A stretch of DNA of 64,000 nucleotides from Sphingomonas adhaesiva (GCF_002374855.1 NZ_NWVC01000001.1:806001-870000), one strand, 5' to 3'. Numbered from the stretch's first letter, positions 16,435 through 27,265 are shown. The notes: generated by a model from the sequence alone, not told the origin. Translations and numbers: made by a program.

Positions 16435-17172
16435 TCACGCCGCTTCGATGATCGGCACGAACGCGGCGGCGGTCAGGCTGGCGCCGCCCACCAGCGCGCC
16501 GTCCACATCGGCGGTGTGGAGCAGCTCCGCCGCATTGGCGCCCGACACCGAACCGCCGTACAGCAGCCGCATCGCGTCGGCATCCTCGCCGATCAGGTCG
16601 CGCAGCGTCGCGCGGATCGCGCCGTGCATCGCCGCGACGTCCGCGGCCGTCGGCGTCCGCCCGGTGCCGATCGCCCAGACGGGTTCGTAGGCGATCGCGC
16701 ACCAGTCCGCCGCCGCGCCATCGGGCAGCGATCCGGCGACCTGCGCGGTCACCACCGCCTCGGCATCGCCCGCGTCGCGCTGTTCCAGCGTCTCGCCTAC
16801 GCACACGATCGCCGTCATCCCGGCCTTGTGCAGCGCCTCCGCCTTGGCCTTCACCAGCACGTCGCTTTCGTTCTGGTCGGCGCGGCGCTCCGAATGCCCG
16901 ACGATCGAGAAGGTCGCGCCCACCTCCTTAGCCAAGGTGGTGGAGATGCAGCCGGTATAGGCGCCCTTTTCCGCCGGGTGGACGTCCTGCGCGCCGATCG
17001 CCAGCGCGGGGACGCGGGCATGCGCCGCGCCGATCAGCGTCGCGGGCACCGCGATCGCCACGTCGACGTCGCTGCGTGCCGCCGCCGCCGTGGCGATCGC
17101 CTCCAGCTCGGCCAGCGCCGCCAGGCTGCCGTTCATCTTCCAGTTTCCCGCCACCAGCTTGCGCCGCACCAT
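16435..17172 (-). CDS. tpiA: Triose-phosphate isomerase
   Basis: A 245-residue TIM-barrel enzyme converting dihydroxyacetone phosphate and glyceraldehyde 3-phosphate. Lys12 lies in AGNWKMNG, catalytic His93 in IVGHSERR and catalytic Glu163 in AYEPVWAIGTG; the phosphate loop GSVSGANA follows. It is complete, and divergent from the PpiD-like gene, 114 bases away. Confidence 0.97.
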   Translation of the reverse strand: MVRRKLVAGNWKMNGSLAALAELEAIATAAAARSDVDVAIAVPATLIGAAHARVPALAIGAQDVHPAEKGAYTGCISTTLAKEVGATFSIVGHSERRADQNESDVLVKAKAEALHKAGMTAIVCVGETLEQRDAGDAEAVVTAQVAGSLPDGAAADWCAIAYEPVWAIGTGRTPTAADVAAMHGAIRATLRDLIGEDADAMRLLYGGSVSGANAAELLHTADVDGALVGGASLTAAAFVPIIEAA

Positions 17173-17286
17173 CCGATCCTCCCGATATCAACCCGTCGTC
17201 CGCGTTAGCCACCCTCGCGGCTTGATGCCACCGCCACTGGCCCCTAAAGCGTGCGGCTTCTCTTACAGGGCCGGTTTCCCGCTTCC

Positions 17287-19230
17287 ATGCTCAGCTCCAT
17301 TCGCCGGATCATCTATTCGAAGGTCGGTGTCATCATCACCTTCGGCATCCTGATCGTCATCGCGATCGCCTTTGCCGCGGGCGACGTGACCGGTCTGGCG
17401 TCGGCGGGGCGCGGGATCCTGGGCAATCCGATCGCCTCGGTCGACGGGCAGAGCGTCGCCACCGACGACATCCGCCGCGCCGCGCAGGACGAATTGCGCT
17501 TCGCCCGCCAGCAGCAGCCCGACGTGACGATGCCGCAGCTGGTGGCGCAGGGCGGGGTGGAGGCGCTGCTGGGCCGCGCGATCACCGGGCTGGCGCTCGA
17601 AACCTTCGGCCAAGATCAGGGGATGCGCATCAGCCGCGCACTGATCGGCAGCCAGTTGAAGGCGATTCCCGCCTTCGCCGGCCCGACCGGCCAGTTCGAC
17701 CAGCGCGCCTATGAGGCGCTGATCGCGCAGCGCGGGCTGACCGACGCGCAAGTGCAGCGCGACATCGCGCGCGAGACGATGGCGCAGTTCCTGCTGGTCC
17801 CGACGCAGGGCGCCAGCCAGGTGCCGCAGGACATGGCGCTGCCCTATGCCTCGCTGCTGCTGGAACGCCGCGCGGGCGAAGTGACGCTGATCCCCTATGC
17901 CGCGATGCCGCGCGGCGCCGCGCCCGGCGATGCCGAGGTGAAGCAATGGTATCAAAAGAATATCGCGCGCTACACCACGCCGGAACGCCGCGTGATCCGC
18001 TACGCGATCGTCGGGCCGCAGCAGGTCGCCGGGCAGACCAACCCGACCGATGCCGAGATCGCGCAAGCCTATAACGCCGACAAGGCGACCTACGCCGCCA
18101 AGCAGCAGCGCGACGTCGCGCTCGTCACCGTGCTCGACCAGAAGGCGGCACAGGCGCTGGCCGACAAGGTGAAGGCGGGCACCCCGATCGCGCAGGCCGC
18201 GCGCGCCGCCGGGCTGGAAGCGCGTACGGTCACCAAGACGGAGAAGGACGCACTCGCGAAGCAGACCTCCGCCGCGGTCGCCGACGCGGTGTTCGCCGCG
18301 CCCGCCAATGGCGTCGTCGGCCCGGTCCGCGGCCCGATCGGCTTCGTCGTCGCGCGCGTCGAGGGCGTGACGCAGGTCGCCGGCAAGACGCTGGAACAGG
18401 CGCGCGCCGAACTGGTCGCCAAGCTGCGCCAGCAGAAGGCCGCCGACGCGATCGGGAAGATCCGCGACAGGATCGAGGATTCGCTGAGCGACAACGCCAA
18501 CATCAACGAAGTCGCCGCCGACCAGAAGCTGTCGGTACAGGCGACGCCCGCGCTGCTGGCCAACGGCACCAACCCCGATCAGCCGCAGGCGCCCGCCGAT
18601 CCTGCGCTGGCGCAGGTCGTCGCCGCCGGTTTCGCCGCGGAGGAAGGCGACACGCCGACCACCGTGCCGCTGGGGCAGGACGGCAGCTTCGCGGTCGTCG
18701 CGCTCGACCGCATCGTACGCGCCACCCCGGTGCCGCTCGACAAGGCGCGTGAGCGTGTCGTCGCCGACATCACCACCGATCGCGTCCGTGCCGCCGCACG
18801 CGCCGCCGCGCGCGCGATCGTGGCGAAGGTGAACGCCGGCACGTCGCTCGCCGCCGCTCTGGCGCAATCGGGGGTGAAGGCGCCCGCGCCGCGCCCGATC
18901 GAGGCGACCCGCGCGCAGCTGGCGGCGCAGGGCCGCGGCAACCCGGTGCTCGCGCTGCTGTTCGCGCTCAAGTCGGGTACCGCGCGCACCATCGAATCGC
19001 CGGAGGCGAACGGGATGCTGATCGAGCGGCTCGACCGCGTCACGCCCGGCGATGCGGCGAAGCAGCAGGGCGTGATCGCCGCCACCCGCACCGATCTGGG
19101 CCAGGTGATCGGCCGCGAATATGCCGATCAGTTCGCGCGCGCCGTCGCGCAGCATCAGGGGGTGAAGCGCAACCAGACCGCGGTCGACCAGCTGAAGAAG
19201 GAGCTTGTCGGTGGCGGCACCGACCAGTGA
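17287..19230 (+). CDS. PpiD-like periplasmic chaperone / peptidyl-prolyl isomerase
   Basis: A 647-residue inner-membrane-anchored folding factor. One helix near the N-terminus (VGVIITFGILIVIAIAFAAG) holds it in the membrane; a SurA-N-like helical region with NPIASVDGQSVATDDIRRAA follows, then repeated helical segments and a weak parvulin-like middle (QQRDVALVTVLD to GPVRGPIGFVVARVEGV). PpiD proteins help outer-membrane and exported proteins leave the Sec translocon. Start 17287 puts the helix at the normal place. Its last 20 bases overlap trpE, an arrangement common in sphingomonads. Confidence 0.88.
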   Translation: MLSSIRRIIYSKVGVIITFGILIVIAIAFAAGDVTGLASAGRGILGNPIASVDGQSVATDDIRRAAQDELRFARQQQPDVTMPQLVAQGGVEALLGRAITGLALETFGQDQGMRISRALIGSQLKAIPAFAGPTGQFDQRAYEALIAQRGLTDAQVQRDIARETMAQFLLVPTQGASQVPQDMALPYASLLLERRAGEVTLIPYAAMPRGAAPGDAEVKQWYQKNIARYTTPERRVIRYAIVGPQQVAGQTNPTDAEIAQAYNADKATYAAKQQRDVALVTVLDQKAAQALADKVKAGTPIAQAARAAGLEARTVTKTEKDALAKQTSAAVADAVFAAPANGVVGPVRGPIGFVVARVEGVTQVAGKTLEQARAELVAKLRQQKAADAIGKIRDRIEDSLSDNANINEVAADQKLSVQATPALLANGTNPDQPQAPADPALAQVVAAGFAAEEGDTPTTVPLGQDGSFAVVALDRIVRATPVPLDKARERVVADITTDRVRAAARAAARAIVAKVNAGTSLAAALAQSGVKAPAPRPIEATRAQLAAQGRGNPVLALLFALKSGTARTIESPEANGMLIERLDRVTPGDAAKQQGVIAATRTDLGQVIGREYADQFARAVAQHQGVKRNQTAVDQLKKELVGGGTDQ

Positions 19231-20731
19231 CGCGGCCGACAGCGCGGCGCTGACCGCACTGGCCGCCGGGCGCCCGGCGCTGGTGTGGCGGCGGCGGATC
19301 GCCGACACCGAAACCCCGGTCGCCGCCGCGCTCAAGCTGATCGAGCCGGGACGCGGCGACTTCCTGCTCGAATCGGTGGAGGGCGGCGCGGTGCGCGGCC
19401 GCCACAGCCTGATCGGCCTCGCCCCCGATCTGGTGCTGCGCGCCGCCGGTGACGTGGCGGAGGTCAATCCGCGCTGGCTCGACGATCGCGACGCCTTCGT
19501 CCCCACCGGCAAGCCGACCCTCGACAGCCTGCGCGATCTGGTCGCCGCGTGCCGCATGGACGTGGCAGCCGAACTGCCGCGCGCGCTCGCCTGCCTGGTC
19601 GGCTATTTCGGATACGAGACGATCGGGCTGGTCGAAAAGCTGCCAGCGCCGAAGGCGGACGCACTGGGCCTGCCCGACATGATGTTCGTGCGCCCCACCG
19701 TCATCCTGGTGTTCGACAGGCTGGCCGACGCGCTGTTCCTCGTCGCGCCGGTGTGGCCCGATGCCGGCGGCGATCCCGCCGCGATCGTCGCCGCCGCGCA
19801 CGACCGGCTCGACGCGGTGGAGGCGCGGCTGGCGCACGCCACGCTCCCCGCGCCGATGCGCGCCGATGCGCTCGACATCGCGCTGACCCCGGTGCTGCCC
19901 GAGGGCCGCTATGGCGAGATGGTCGCCGCGGCGAAGGAATATATCGCCGCGGGCGACATCTTTCAGGTGGTGCTGGCGCAGCGGTTCACCGCGCCCTTCC
20001 CACTGCCCGCGTTCGAGCTGTACCGCGCGCTGCGCCGGATCAATCCGTCGCCGTTCCTCTATCACCTCGACCTGCCCGGCTTCGCGCTGACCGGCTCCAG
20101 CCCGGAAATCCTGGTGCGCGCGCGCGACGGCGAGGTGACGATCCGCCCGATCGCCGGCACCCGCCCGCGCGGGAAGACCGCGGCGGAGGATGCCGCCAAC
20201 CGCGACAGCCTGCTCGCCGATCCCAAGGAGCGCGCCGAGCATCTGATGCTGCTCGACCTCGGCCGCAACGACGTCGGCCGCGTCGCCGCCGCGGGGACGG
20301 TGCAGGTCACCGACAGCTACACCGTCGAATTCTACAGCCACGTCATGCACATCGTCTCGAACGTGGTCGGGCGGCTGGACGATCGCCACGATGCGATCGA
20401 CGCGCTGTTCGCCGGCTTCCCCGCGGGCACCGTCAGCGGCGCGCCCAAGGTGCGCGCATGCCAGATCATCGCCGAGCTGGAGAGCGAGAAGCGCGGCGCC
20501 TATGCCGGCGGCGTCGGCTATTTCTCCCCCGACGGGTCGATGGATTCGTGCATCGTGCTGCGCACCGCGGTGGTCAAGGACGGCACCATCCACGTCCAGG
20601 CGGGCGCCGGCATCGTCGCCGACAGCGATCCCGCCTACGAACAGCGCGAATGCGAGGCCAAGTCCGGCGCGCTCCTCGCCGCCGCCCGCGAAGCCATCGC
20701 CCGCGCAGCGGAGCCACGCTTCGGACAGTAG
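19211..20731 (+). CDS. trpE: Anthranilate synthase component I
   Basis: A 506-residue enzyme making anthranilate from chorismate in tryptophan synthesis, with TrpG supplying ammonia. The chorismate-binding domain is complete, with TGSSPEILVR, TIRPIAGTRPRGKT, LDLGRNDVGRVA and FPAGTVSGAPKVRA. The GTG at 19211 has AAGGAG seven bases upstream; the TTG at 19205 sits too close to that site. It starts inside the end of the PpiD-like gene. trpG lies almost 900 bases downstream, with an opposite-strand gene between them. Confidence 0.96.
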   Translation: MAAPTSDAADSAALTALAAGRPALVWRRRIADTETPVAAALKLIEPGRGDFLLESVEGGAVRGRHSLIGLAPDLVLRAAGDVAEVNPRWLDDRDAFVPTGKPTLDSLRDLVAACRMDVAAELPRALACLVGYFGYETIGLVEKLPAPKADALGLPDMMFVRPTVILVFDRLADALFLVAPVWPDAGGDPAAIVAAAHDRLDAVEARLAHATLPAPMRADALDIALTPVLPEGRYGEMVAAAKEYIAAGDIFQVVLAQRFTAPFPLPAFELYRALRRINPSPFLYHLDLPGFALTGSSPEILVRARDGEVTIRPIAGTRPRGKTAAEDAANRDSLLADPKERAEHLMLLDLGRNDVGRVAAAGTVQVTDSYTVEFYSHVMHIVSNVVGRLDDRHDAIDALFAGFPAGTVSGAPKVRACQIIAELESEKRGAYAGGVGYFSPDGSMDSCIVLRTAVVKDGTIHVQAGAGIVADSDPAYEQRECEAKSGALLAAAREAIARAAEPRFGQ

Positions 20732-20788
20732 CGGTGCGGTAGAGCAACGCGCCCGTCGGATCGCGTCACAACATTCGCCGCAAACCTG

Positions 20789-20886
20789 TCGTCACCCCGG
20801 ACGCGTTCCGGGGTCCACCGTCCCGCAAAATCAACGCCTTGTGCGTACGCGGCGCGGTGGATGCCGGAACAAGTCCGGCATGACGA
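20789..20886. repeat. Paired REP-like elements in inverted orientation
   Basis: Within the 349-base gene-free gap after trpE (20732-21080), ACCCCGGA-cgcgt-TCCGGGGT (20794-20814) and ATGCCGGA-acaag-TCCGGCAT (20861-20881) face each other: GTCACC...GGTCCACC on one side and GGTGGATG...CATGACG on the other. This head-to-head pair resembles the composite BIME elements of enteric bacteria. The remaining sequence holds a GCAAAGACGCCAAGACG stretch near 20937 and the element at 21022. Confidence 0.75.
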
Positions 20887-21021
20887 TGGAACGTCTACAG
20901 GGCCACCTGCGACGGAGCCGTCAGAAGAAAGTTCGTGCAAAGACGCCAAGACGTCCTGCCCTCACCCGCGCAGCGGCATCCTCATCTGCATTCGCACAAA
21001 CAGGACAGCGACCGCGCCGCG

Positions 21022-21062
21022 CGAAACCTCTCTGCGCCTCCGCGTCTCTGCGCGAGAAAATC
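21022..21062. repeat. Copy of the GCGGAGACG-type repeat
   Basis: CTCTCTGCGCCTCCGCGTCT followed by CTGCGCGAGAAAATCCC is a reverse-oriented relative of the units at 9146-9390. It lies just beyond the stop of the small exported protein gene. Confidence 0.6.
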
Positions 21063-21080
21063 CCGCTCACGCCGCCCCGA

Positions 21081-21518
21081 TCAGGGCTCCCGGCCGCCGG
21101 GGATCATCGAATCGTTCTTCTCCGCCGCGCGTTTTTCCGCCGCGAACGCCTGGTTCCACATCATCGAGCAGCCCGTCTGCCCGCCCGTTCCCACCGGTGA
21201 GCAGCTGTCCGGCAGGCCCGCCGCGGTGCGCCCGGTACGGTCCGCCACCGCGACGCGGTTGTTCCACGCCTGGTTCTTCGCGGCCGGCTCGGCGGTGTTC
21301 CGCAACTCCTTGGGAATGCGATATTGTTCCTGCGGATTGATGCGGCTGCACACGACGATCTCGTCGCCCTCCGCCTTCGGACAGGCTTCGTTCGCCTGCA
21401 GGGTGATGCTGCGGACGCGCTGCGGCGTTCGGCCGGTTTCCCCCGCGCTGGCGCTCTGCGCCGATGCCGCGGCGGGCAGGCCAAGAAGCAGGGCGACGAC
21501 AAGGGCCGGACGCAGCAT
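21081..21518 (-). CDS. Small exported protein of unknown function
   Basis: A 145-residue protein with a clear signal peptide ([21 protein letters not shown]) and AGGAG seven bases before the start. The mature part has two Cys in [14 protein letters not shown], then [14 protein letters not shown], and a second Cys pair ([15 protein letters not shown]) near the end. The EIVVCSR...YRIPKELR pattern is shared by several small secreted sphingomonad proteins, as far as I recall; no function is known. It sits on the opposite strand between trpE and trpG. The periplasm is the likely location. Confidence 0.8.
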   Translation of the reverse strand: MLRPALVVALLLGLPAAASAQSASAGETGRTPQRVRSITLQANEACPKAEGDEIVVCSRINPQEQYRIPKELRNTAEPAAKNQAWNNRVAVADRTGRTAAGLPDSCSPVGTGGQTGCSMMWNQAFAAEKRAAEKNDSMIPGGREP

Positions 21519-21627
21519 GATAATTCTCCTGTGGTCCGACAACGTACATCGGCGCGCTTTTCTCCGCCATGAACATGACCGGCCGACGGGTGTTGCGAAG
21601 GGGCGCGCATCCGCTATGGCAGGCGCC

Positions 21628-22233
21628 ATGATCCTGGTGATCGACAATTACGACAGCTTCACCTGGAACCTGGTCCATTACGTCATGGAACTGGGCGCCG
21701 AGGTGCGCGTGGAGCGCAACGATGCGCTGACCGTCGCCCATGCGATGGCCAGCGGCGCGCGCGGCATCCTGCTGTCGCCCGGCCCGTGCACCCCCAATGA
21801 GGCGGGGATCACCCTCGATCTGGTCGGCGCCTGTGCGGCCGCGCGACTGCCGCTGTTCGGGGTGTGCCTGGGGCATCAGGCGATCGGCCAGCATTTCGGC
21901 GGCGCGGTGGTGCGCGGCGGGTTGATGCACGGGAAGACCAGCCCGATCGACCATGACGGCACCGGCGTGTTCGCCGGCCTGCCCTCGCCCTTCACCGCGA
22001 CGCGCTATCATTCGCTGATCGTCGCCGACGTGCCCGACGTGCTGGCGGTCAACGCCACCGCGGGCGACGGATCGGTGATGGGGCTGCGCCACCGCGACCT
22101 CCCGATCCACGGGGTGCAGTTCCACCCCGAAAGCATCGCGACCGAACATGGCCATGACCTGATCGCCAATTTCCTGCGCGCGTGCGGGATGAACGTGGCG
22201 CCGCGCGGGGCGGACACGCGGGCCGCGGCGTGA
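21628..22233 (+). CDS. trpG: Anthranilate synthase component II (glutamine amidotransferase)
   Basis: A 201-residue class I glutamine amidotransferase that feeds ammonia to TrpE; it may also serve PabB, as TrpG/PabA proteins often do. The catalytic triad is Cys80 ([11 protein letters not shown]), His166 and Glu168 (VQFHPES). The opening [14 protein letters not shown] sets the start at 21628. Its TGA overlaps the GTG of trpD, so the two are translationally coupled. Confidence 0.96.
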   Translation: MILVIDNYDSFTWNLVHYVMELGAEVRVERNDALTVAHAMASGARGILLSPGPCTPNEAGITLDLVGACAAARLPLFGVCLGHQAIGQHFGGAVVRGGLMHGKTSPIDHDGTGVFAGLPSPFTATRYHSLIVADVPDVLAVNATAGDGSVMGLRHRDLPIHGVQFHPESIATEHGHDLIANFLRACGMNVAPRGADTRAAA

Positions 22234-23225
22234 TCGCCACCGCCCTGCTGCCCGATCCGTCGTCGCCGCTATCGCGTGACAGCGCGGCGCAGGCGTTCGC
22301 CGACATCCTCGACGCGCGCACCAGCGAGGAAGCGGTCGCCGACTTCCTGCTGCGGCTCGCCGAACGCGGCGAAACCAGCATCGAGATCGCGGAGGCGGCG
22401 CGCGCGATGCGCGCACGGCTGATCCCGATCGCCGCGCCCGCCGGGGCGATCGACGTATGCGGAACGGGCGGCGACGGGCAGCATACCCTGAACGTATCCA
22501 CCGCGGTCAGCCTGGTCGTCGCCGCGTGCGGCGTGCCGGTCGCCAAGCACGGCAACCGCGCCGCCTCGTCCAAGGCGGGGGCGGCGGATACGCTGGAGAT
22601 GCTCGGCCTCGACATGGAACGCGCCGGCGCGCTGGCGCAGGCGACGCTGGCGGATATCGGCATCTGTTTCCTGTTCGCGGGCAACCATCATCCCGCGATG
22701 AAGCGGATCACCCCGATCCGCCGCCGCATCGGCCGCCGCACGATCTTCAACCTCATGGGGCCGCTCTCCAATCCGGCGCATGTGACGCGCCAGCTGATCG
22801 GCATCGCCCGCCCCGATTATGCGCCGGTCTATGCCGAGGCGCTGGAGCAATTGGGCAGCACCGCCGCGCTGGTGGTATCGGGAGAGGAAGGGCTGGACGA
22901 AATCTCCGGCGCCGGCCCGACCCGCGTCGTCGCGATCGGCGCGGTAGCGATGGCCGACCGGATCGTGCCCGAGGATGCCGGGGTCGCGCGCCACCCGACG
23001 CTGGCGATCCGCGGCGGCGACCCGGCCTATAACGCCGCCGCGCTGCGCCGCCTGCTGCTGGGCGAGCGCGGCGCCTATCGCGACGCGGTGCTGCTCAACG
23101 CCGCCGCCGCGCTGGTGCTGGCGGGGCGCGACGCCGCGCTGCCCGATGCCGCCGCCCGCGCGGGCGAGGCGCTCGACAGCGGCGCCGCCAACCGCCTTCT
23201 CGACCGCTGGATCGCTTATTCATGA
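22230..23225 (+). CDS. trpD: Anthranilate phosphoribosyltransferase
   Basis: A 331-residue enzyme joining anthranilate to PRPP. The PRPP loop [16 protein letters not shown], the [15 protein letters not shown] motif and the [10 protein letters not shown] segment are all present. The GTG start at 22230 overlaps the trpG stop as GTGA, and the 3' end overlaps trpC by four bases, so trpG, trpD and trpC form a tight operon. Confidence 0.97.
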   Translation: MIATALLPDPSSPLSRDSAAQAFADILDARTSEEAVADFLLRLAERGETSIEIAEAARAMRARLIPIAAPAGAIDVCGTGGDGQHTLNVSTAVSLVVAACGVPVAKHGNRAASSKAGAADTLEMLGLDMERAGALAQATLADIGICFLFAGNHHPAMKRITPIRRRIGRRTIFNLMGPLSNPAHVTRQLIGIARPDYAPVYAEALEQLGSTAALVVSGEEGLDEISGAGPTRVVAIGAVAMADRIVPEDAGVARHPTLAIRGGDPAYNAAALRRLLLGERGAYRDAVLLNAAAALVLAGRDAALPDAAARAGEALDSGAANRLLDRWIAYS

Positions 23226-24007
23226 CCATCCTCGACACGATCTGCGCCACCAAGCGCGAGGAGGTGCGCACCCGCCGCGCCGCCACGTCGCGCGCTGCGC
23301 TGGAAGCGCTGGCCGCGGCGCAGACCCCGCCGCGCGGCTTTCGCGCCGCGCTGGACCGCACTGTCGCCGCGGGGCGCCACGCGCTGATCGCCGAGATCAA
23401 GAAGGCCAGCCCGTCCAAGGGGCTGATCCGCGCCGATTTCGATCCGCCTGCGCACGCCCGCGCCTATGCCGATGGCGGCGCGACCTGCCTGTCGGTGCTG
23501 ACCGACGCGCCCTATTTTCAGGGGCATGAGGACTATCTGAAGGCCGCGCGTGCCGCCTGCGACCTGCCGGTGCTGCGCAAGGATTTCACCGTCGATCCGT
23601 GGCAGGCGCTGGAGGCGCGCAGCATCGGCGCCGATGCGATCCTGCTGATCGTCAGCGCGCTGGACGACGTGGCGCTGGCCGAATGCGAAGCCGCGGCGAT
23701 CGAACAGGGGCTGGACGTGCTGGTCGAGGTGCATGACACGGCCGAGATGGAGCGCGCGGCGAAGCTGTCCTCGCGGCTGATCGGCGTCAACAACCGCGAC
23801 CTGAAGACGTTCGAGGTCGATTTCCGCCGCACCTATGCGCTGATGACGCACGCGCCTGCCGGCTGCACCTTCGTCGCCGAAAGCGGGCTGTCGACCCGCA
23901 CCGATCTGGACGAACTGGCCGCGCACGGCGTCCACTGCTTCCTGATCGGCGAGGCGCTGATGCGGCAGAACGACGTCGCCGCCGCTACCCGCGCGATGGT
24001 CGGCTGA
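23222..24007 (+). CDS. trpC: Indole-3-glycerol-phosphate synthase
   Basis: A 261-residue TIM-barrel enzyme of tryptophan synthesis. Characteristic segments are [51 protein letters not shown] and FVAESGL. It overlaps trpD by four bases (ATGA) and is followed within two bases by moaC. Confidence 0.97.
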   Translation: MTILDTICATKREEVRTRRAATSRAALEALAAAQTPPRGFRAALDRTVAAGRHALIAEIKKASPSKGLIRADFDPPAHARAYADGGATCLSVLTDAPYFQGHEDYLKAARAACDLPVLRKDFTVDPWQALEARSIGADAILLIVSALDDVALAECEAAAIEQGLDVLVEVHDTAEMERAAKLSSRLIGVNNRDLKTFEVDFRRTYALMTHAPAGCTFVAESGLSTRTDLDELAAHGVHCFLIGEALMRQNDVAAATRAMVG

Positions 24008-24008
24008 C

Positions 24009-24479
24009 ATGGCCGGCACGCTCACCCATCTCGACGCCGACGGCGCGGCGCACATGGTCGATGTCGGCGACAAGGCGGTGACCCGGCGCGAGGGCGTCGC
24101 GACGGGGCGGATCGTGATGAGCGCGGCGGCGGTCGCCGCGATCCGCGACGGCGCGGTCAAGAAGGGTGACGTGATCGCGGTCGCGCGCGTCGCGGGGATC
24201 ATGGCGGCCAAGCGCACCAGCGACCTGATCCCGCTATGCCACCCGCTGCCGCTGACCAAGGTGTCGCTCGACCTGGCGATCGACGACGACGGCGTCACCG
24301 CCACCGCGCTGGCCGCGACCGATGGCAAGACCGGGGTGGAGATGGAGGCGCTGACCGCGGTGTCGCTGGCGCTGCTGACCGTCTACGACATGGCCAAGGC
24401 GATCGACAAGGCGATGCGGATCGAGGGCATCCGCCTGCTCGAAAAGCGCGGCGGCCGCTCGGGTGACTGGCGCGCCTGA
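24009..24479 (+). CDS. moaC: Cyclic pyranopterin monophosphate synthase
   Basis: A 156-residue enzyme acting with MoaA in the first step of molybdenum cofactor synthesis. Family motifs are [53 protein letters not shown] and the final ELEKRGG-like [11 protein letters not shown]. It starts two bases after trpC and so is probably transcribed with it. moeA, another molybdenum cofactor gene, lies on the same strand 1.5 kb on, separated by a gene on the other strand. Confidence 0.96.
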   Translation: MAGTLTHLDADGAAHMVDVGDKAVTRREGVATGRIVMSAAAVAAIRDGAVKKGDVIAVARVAGIMAAKRTSDLIPLCHPLPLTKVSLDLAIDDDGVTATALAATDGKTGVEMEALTAVSLALLTVYDMAKAIDKAMRIEGIRLLEKRGGRSGDWRA

Positions 24480-24553
24480 CCGGCGCATCGGATCGCGTTC
24501 ACGGCTGCGGCGCCCCACGGCTCGCCGCCCGGCCCCTTCCCCGACGAGGCGGA

Positions 24554-25891
24554 TCAGGCGGCGCGCAACCGCCGTGGCGCCGCCCGCTCGGCGTGGTGCC
24601 CGTCGCTCAGCCGGAACTGCTGGATCGCCGCCGCGAGCCGCTCGGCTTCGTCCGCCAGGCTGCGCGCCGCGGCGGTGCTCTGCTCGACCATCGCGGCGTT
24701 CTGCTGGGTCATGCCGTCCATTTCGGACACGGCGGTGTTGATCTGCCCCAGGCCGCCGGCCTGCTGGCGCGCCGCGGTCGCGATGTCGCGGACGAGGCTG
24801 GAAATCTGCGCCATCTGCCCGGTGATCCGGCTCAGTGCGCCGCCCGCCTCGGTCACCAGCCCGACGCCATTGTCGACCTGCTCCACCGATGCGGTGATCC
24901 GCGCCTTCACGTCGCGCGCGGCGTCCGCCGAACGCTGCGCCAGCGCACGGACCTCGCTGGCCACGACCGCAAAGCCCTTGCCCGCCTCGCCGGCGCGCGC
25001 GGCCTCCACCCCGGCGTTCAGCGCCAGCAGGTTGGTCTGGAACGCGATGCCGTCGATCACGCTGATGATCTCGCCGATCTCCGCCGACGACCGCTCGATC
25101 GCGGCCATCGCCTGGATTGCCCGGTCGACCACCTCGCTCGAGTCCTCCGCCTCGCGGTGCGCGTCGGTGACGATCTGCTCGGTACGGCCGGCGGTGTCGG
25201 CGGTAACCCGCACCGTCGACGTGATTTCGTCCATCGCCGCGGCGGTTTCCTCCAGGCTCGCGGCCTGGCGCTCGGTCCGCAGCGACAGGTCGTCCGACGC
25301 GGCGCGAATGTCGCCGCAACCGGCGTGAAGCCCCCTGGTGACCGCCACGATATCGGCCATCGACCGTTCCATGTTCTGCGCGGTCGCGTTGAAGCTGGCG
25401 CGCAGCACCTCAAGCTCGGGGGGGAATTGCGTGTCCAGCCGCACCGTCAGGTCGCCCGACGCCAGCTTCGCCAGCCCGTCGCCGATCGCCTCGACGGTCC
25501 GGGCGGTTTCGCCGATATCCTGGCACAGCACCAGCACCTCGGTGCCCTTCTCCACCACTACCGGGATCAGCGTCACCAGCATGCGGACGATCTCGCCGTT
25601 ACGCATGTTCAGCCACTCGAACCGGGCATACCCGTCGTCGATGGACTGCTGGATACGCTCGCCGACATGGTCGATCGTCGGCCGCCCGTCGATCTGGTTC
25701 GGAGCGGAAAACACCACCGGGTTCTGCCCCATGATCTTCTCGCGCGGCACGCCATAGATCGCCTCGGCGGCCGGGTTGCACTCGACGAACGCGCCGTCGC
25801 GGAACAGCAGCATCGCATCGGGGGAGTGGCGGAACACGGCCAGAGCGGTCCGGGATTCCAGCGTGGCGGGCGAGGAGCGTCGGAACATCAT
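24554..25891 (-). CDS. Soluble methyl-accepting chemotaxis protein with PAS domain
   Basis: A 445-residue signalling protein without membrane helices. A PAS domain (about residues 15-135, with [22 protein letters not shown] and [15 protein letters not shown]) senses the signal; a HAMP-like stretch ([15 protein letters not shown]) follows; the signalling domain spans about residues 190-425 and holds the CheW/CheA-binding hairpin tip [20 protein letters not shown]. It would act in the cytoplasm with a chemotaxis kinase encoded elsewhere. The ligand, perhaps haem, flavin or oxygen state, cannot be told. It sits alone between moaC and moeA on the opposite strand. Confidence 0.93.
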   Translation of the reverse strand: MMFRRSSPATLESRTALAVFRHSPDAMLLFRDGAFVECNPAAEAIYGVPREKIMGQNPVVFSAPNQIDGRPTIDHVGERIQQSIDDGYARFEWLNMRNGEIVRMLVTLIPVVVEKGTEVLVLCQDIGETARTVEAIGDGLAKLASGDLTVRLDTQFPPELEVLRASFNATAQNMERSMADIVAVTRGLHAGCGDIRAASDDLSLRTERQAASLEETAAAMDEITSTVRVTADTAGRTEQIVTDAHREAEDSSEVVDRAIQAMAAIERSSAEIGEIISVIDGIAFQTNLLALNAGVEAARAGEAGKGFAVVASEVRALAQRSADAARDVKARITASVEQVDNGVGLVTEAGGALSRITGQMAQISSLVRDIATAARQQAGGLGQINTAVSEMDGMTQQNAAMVEQSTAAARSLADEAERLAAAIQQFRLSDGHHAERAAPRRLRAA

Positions 25892-26019
25892 GGGGCGCTT
25901 CCTAAACGCGGGATACTTAATCTAGGGTAAAGCATCCGCGTTCTTCCGCGGGGTTGATCGCCCGGCGCGCTCCCCGCATGAATGCCGCCCATTCCACCGG
26001 CCCATCACGGTACCCCTCC

Positions 26020-27201
26020 ATGTCCCTTCTCCCCGTCGCACAGGCACAGGCCCGCGTGCTCGCCCTGGGCACCCCGACGCCGGTCGAGGCCGTGCCGCTC
26101 GCCGACGCGCTTGGCCGGTACGCCGCCGCACCCGTCGTCGCCGCGCGAACGCAACCGGCAAGCGACCTGTCGGCGATGGACGGCTATGCGCTGCGCTTCG
26201 CCGATCTGCCCGGCCCGTTCGCGGTCATCGGCGAAAGCGCGGCGGGCGCGTCCTTCGCCGCGCCGGTGGGCGCGGGACAGGCGGTACGGATCTTCACCGG
26301 CGCGGCCATGCCCCCCGGCACCGACACGGTGATGGTGCAGGAAGAGGCGCGGCGCGACGGCGCGGCGCTCTTCCTCGATGGCGAAGGACCCGGCCATCGC
26401 GGGCGCAACGTGCGCCGCCGCGGGCTGGATTTCGCCGAAGGCGACGTGCTGGTCGACGCCGGCGAGCGGCTGACCCCGGCGCGGCTGGCGGTGGCCGCCA
26501 CCGGTGGCGTGGCACGCATCCCCGTCGCGCGCCGCGTGCGCGTCGCGCTGGCGGCGACCGGCGACGAACTGGTCGATCCCGGCACGGCCGCCAGCGACGG
26601 GGCGCTGCCCGAATCCAACCGCCTGCTGCTGCGCACGCTGCTGGCCGACATGGCGATCGAGATCGTCGACCTGGGCATACTGCCCGATCGGCTTGACGTG
26701 CTGACCGACGCCTTCACCCGGGTCGAGGCCGATGTGCTGGTCACCACCGGCGGCGCGTCGGTCGGTGATCACGACCTGGTGCGCCCGGCACTGGCCGCGG
26801 CGGGGGTGACGCTGGATTTCTGGCGGATCGCGCTGCGTCCCGGAAAGCCGATGCTGGCGGGCCGGCGCGGCGCGATGGCGGTGGTCGGGCTGCCGGGCAA
26901 TCCGGTGTCGGCGTTCGTCACCGCCATCCTGTTCGTCCGCCCGCTCGTCGCGCATCTCGCCCATGCCGCCGATCCGCTGCCGCGCACCGATACCGCGATC
27001 CTGGGCGAACCGCTGCCCGCCAATGGGGAGCGCACCGACTATCTGCGCGCCGAAACCCGCGGCGGCCGCGTCTTCGCCTCGACGATCCAGGACAGTTCGA
27101 TGCTGCGCACGCTCGCGCGGTCGACCTGCCTGATCGTCCGCCCGCCGCACGCCCCCGCGGCGTCGGCGGGCGACTCGGCGGAAATCCTGCGGATCGCTTG
27201 A
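26020..27201 (+). CDS. moeA: Molybdopterin molybdotransferase
   Basis: A 393-residue enzyme inserting molybdate into molybdopterin-AMP. The sequence shows [65 protein letters not shown] and [11 protein letters not shown], in the normal order of the MoeA domains. The start at 26020 opens [14 protein letters not shown]; the frame is open further upstream without need. lexA follows 64 bases later on the same strand. Confidence 0.95.
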   Translation: MSLLPVAQAQARVLALGTPTPVEAVPLADALGRYAAAPVVAARTQPASDLSAMDGYALRFADLPGPFAVIGESAAGASFAAPVGAGQAVRIFTGAAMPPGTDTVMVQEEARRDGAALFLDGEGPGHRGRNVRRRGLDFAEGDVLVDAGERLTPARLAVAATGGVARIPVARRVRVALAATGDELVDPGTAASDGALPESNRLLLRTLLADMAIEIVDLGILPDRLDVLTDAFTRVEADVLVTTGGASVGDHDLVRPALAAAGVTLDFWRIALRPGKPMLAGRRGAMAVVGLPGNPVSAFVTAILFVRPLVAHLAHAADPLPRTDTAILGEPLPANGERTDYLRAETRGGRVFASTIQDSSMLRTLARSTCLIVRPPHAPAASAGDSAEILRIA

Positions 27202-27216
27202 CGCAGGACCGCGCAC

Positions 27217-27231
27217 GTTCCATAAAGGTTC
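27217..27231. promoter_or_regulatory. SOS box upstream of lexA
   Basis: GTTC-CATAAAG-GTTC is an exact match to the direct-repeat LexA operator of alphaproteobacteria (GTTC-N7-GTTC). It lies 35 bases before the lexA start codon, so LexA probably represses its own gene through it. Confidence 0.9.
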
Positions 27232-27265
27232 CCAATACGTTCGCGAGACGAAGGGAAACCGGCCG

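Noticed and set aside
17263..19557. 764-residue minus-strand open frame
   Set aside because: Antisense to the PpiD-like gene and trpE; low-complexity Arg/Asp/Leu sequence.
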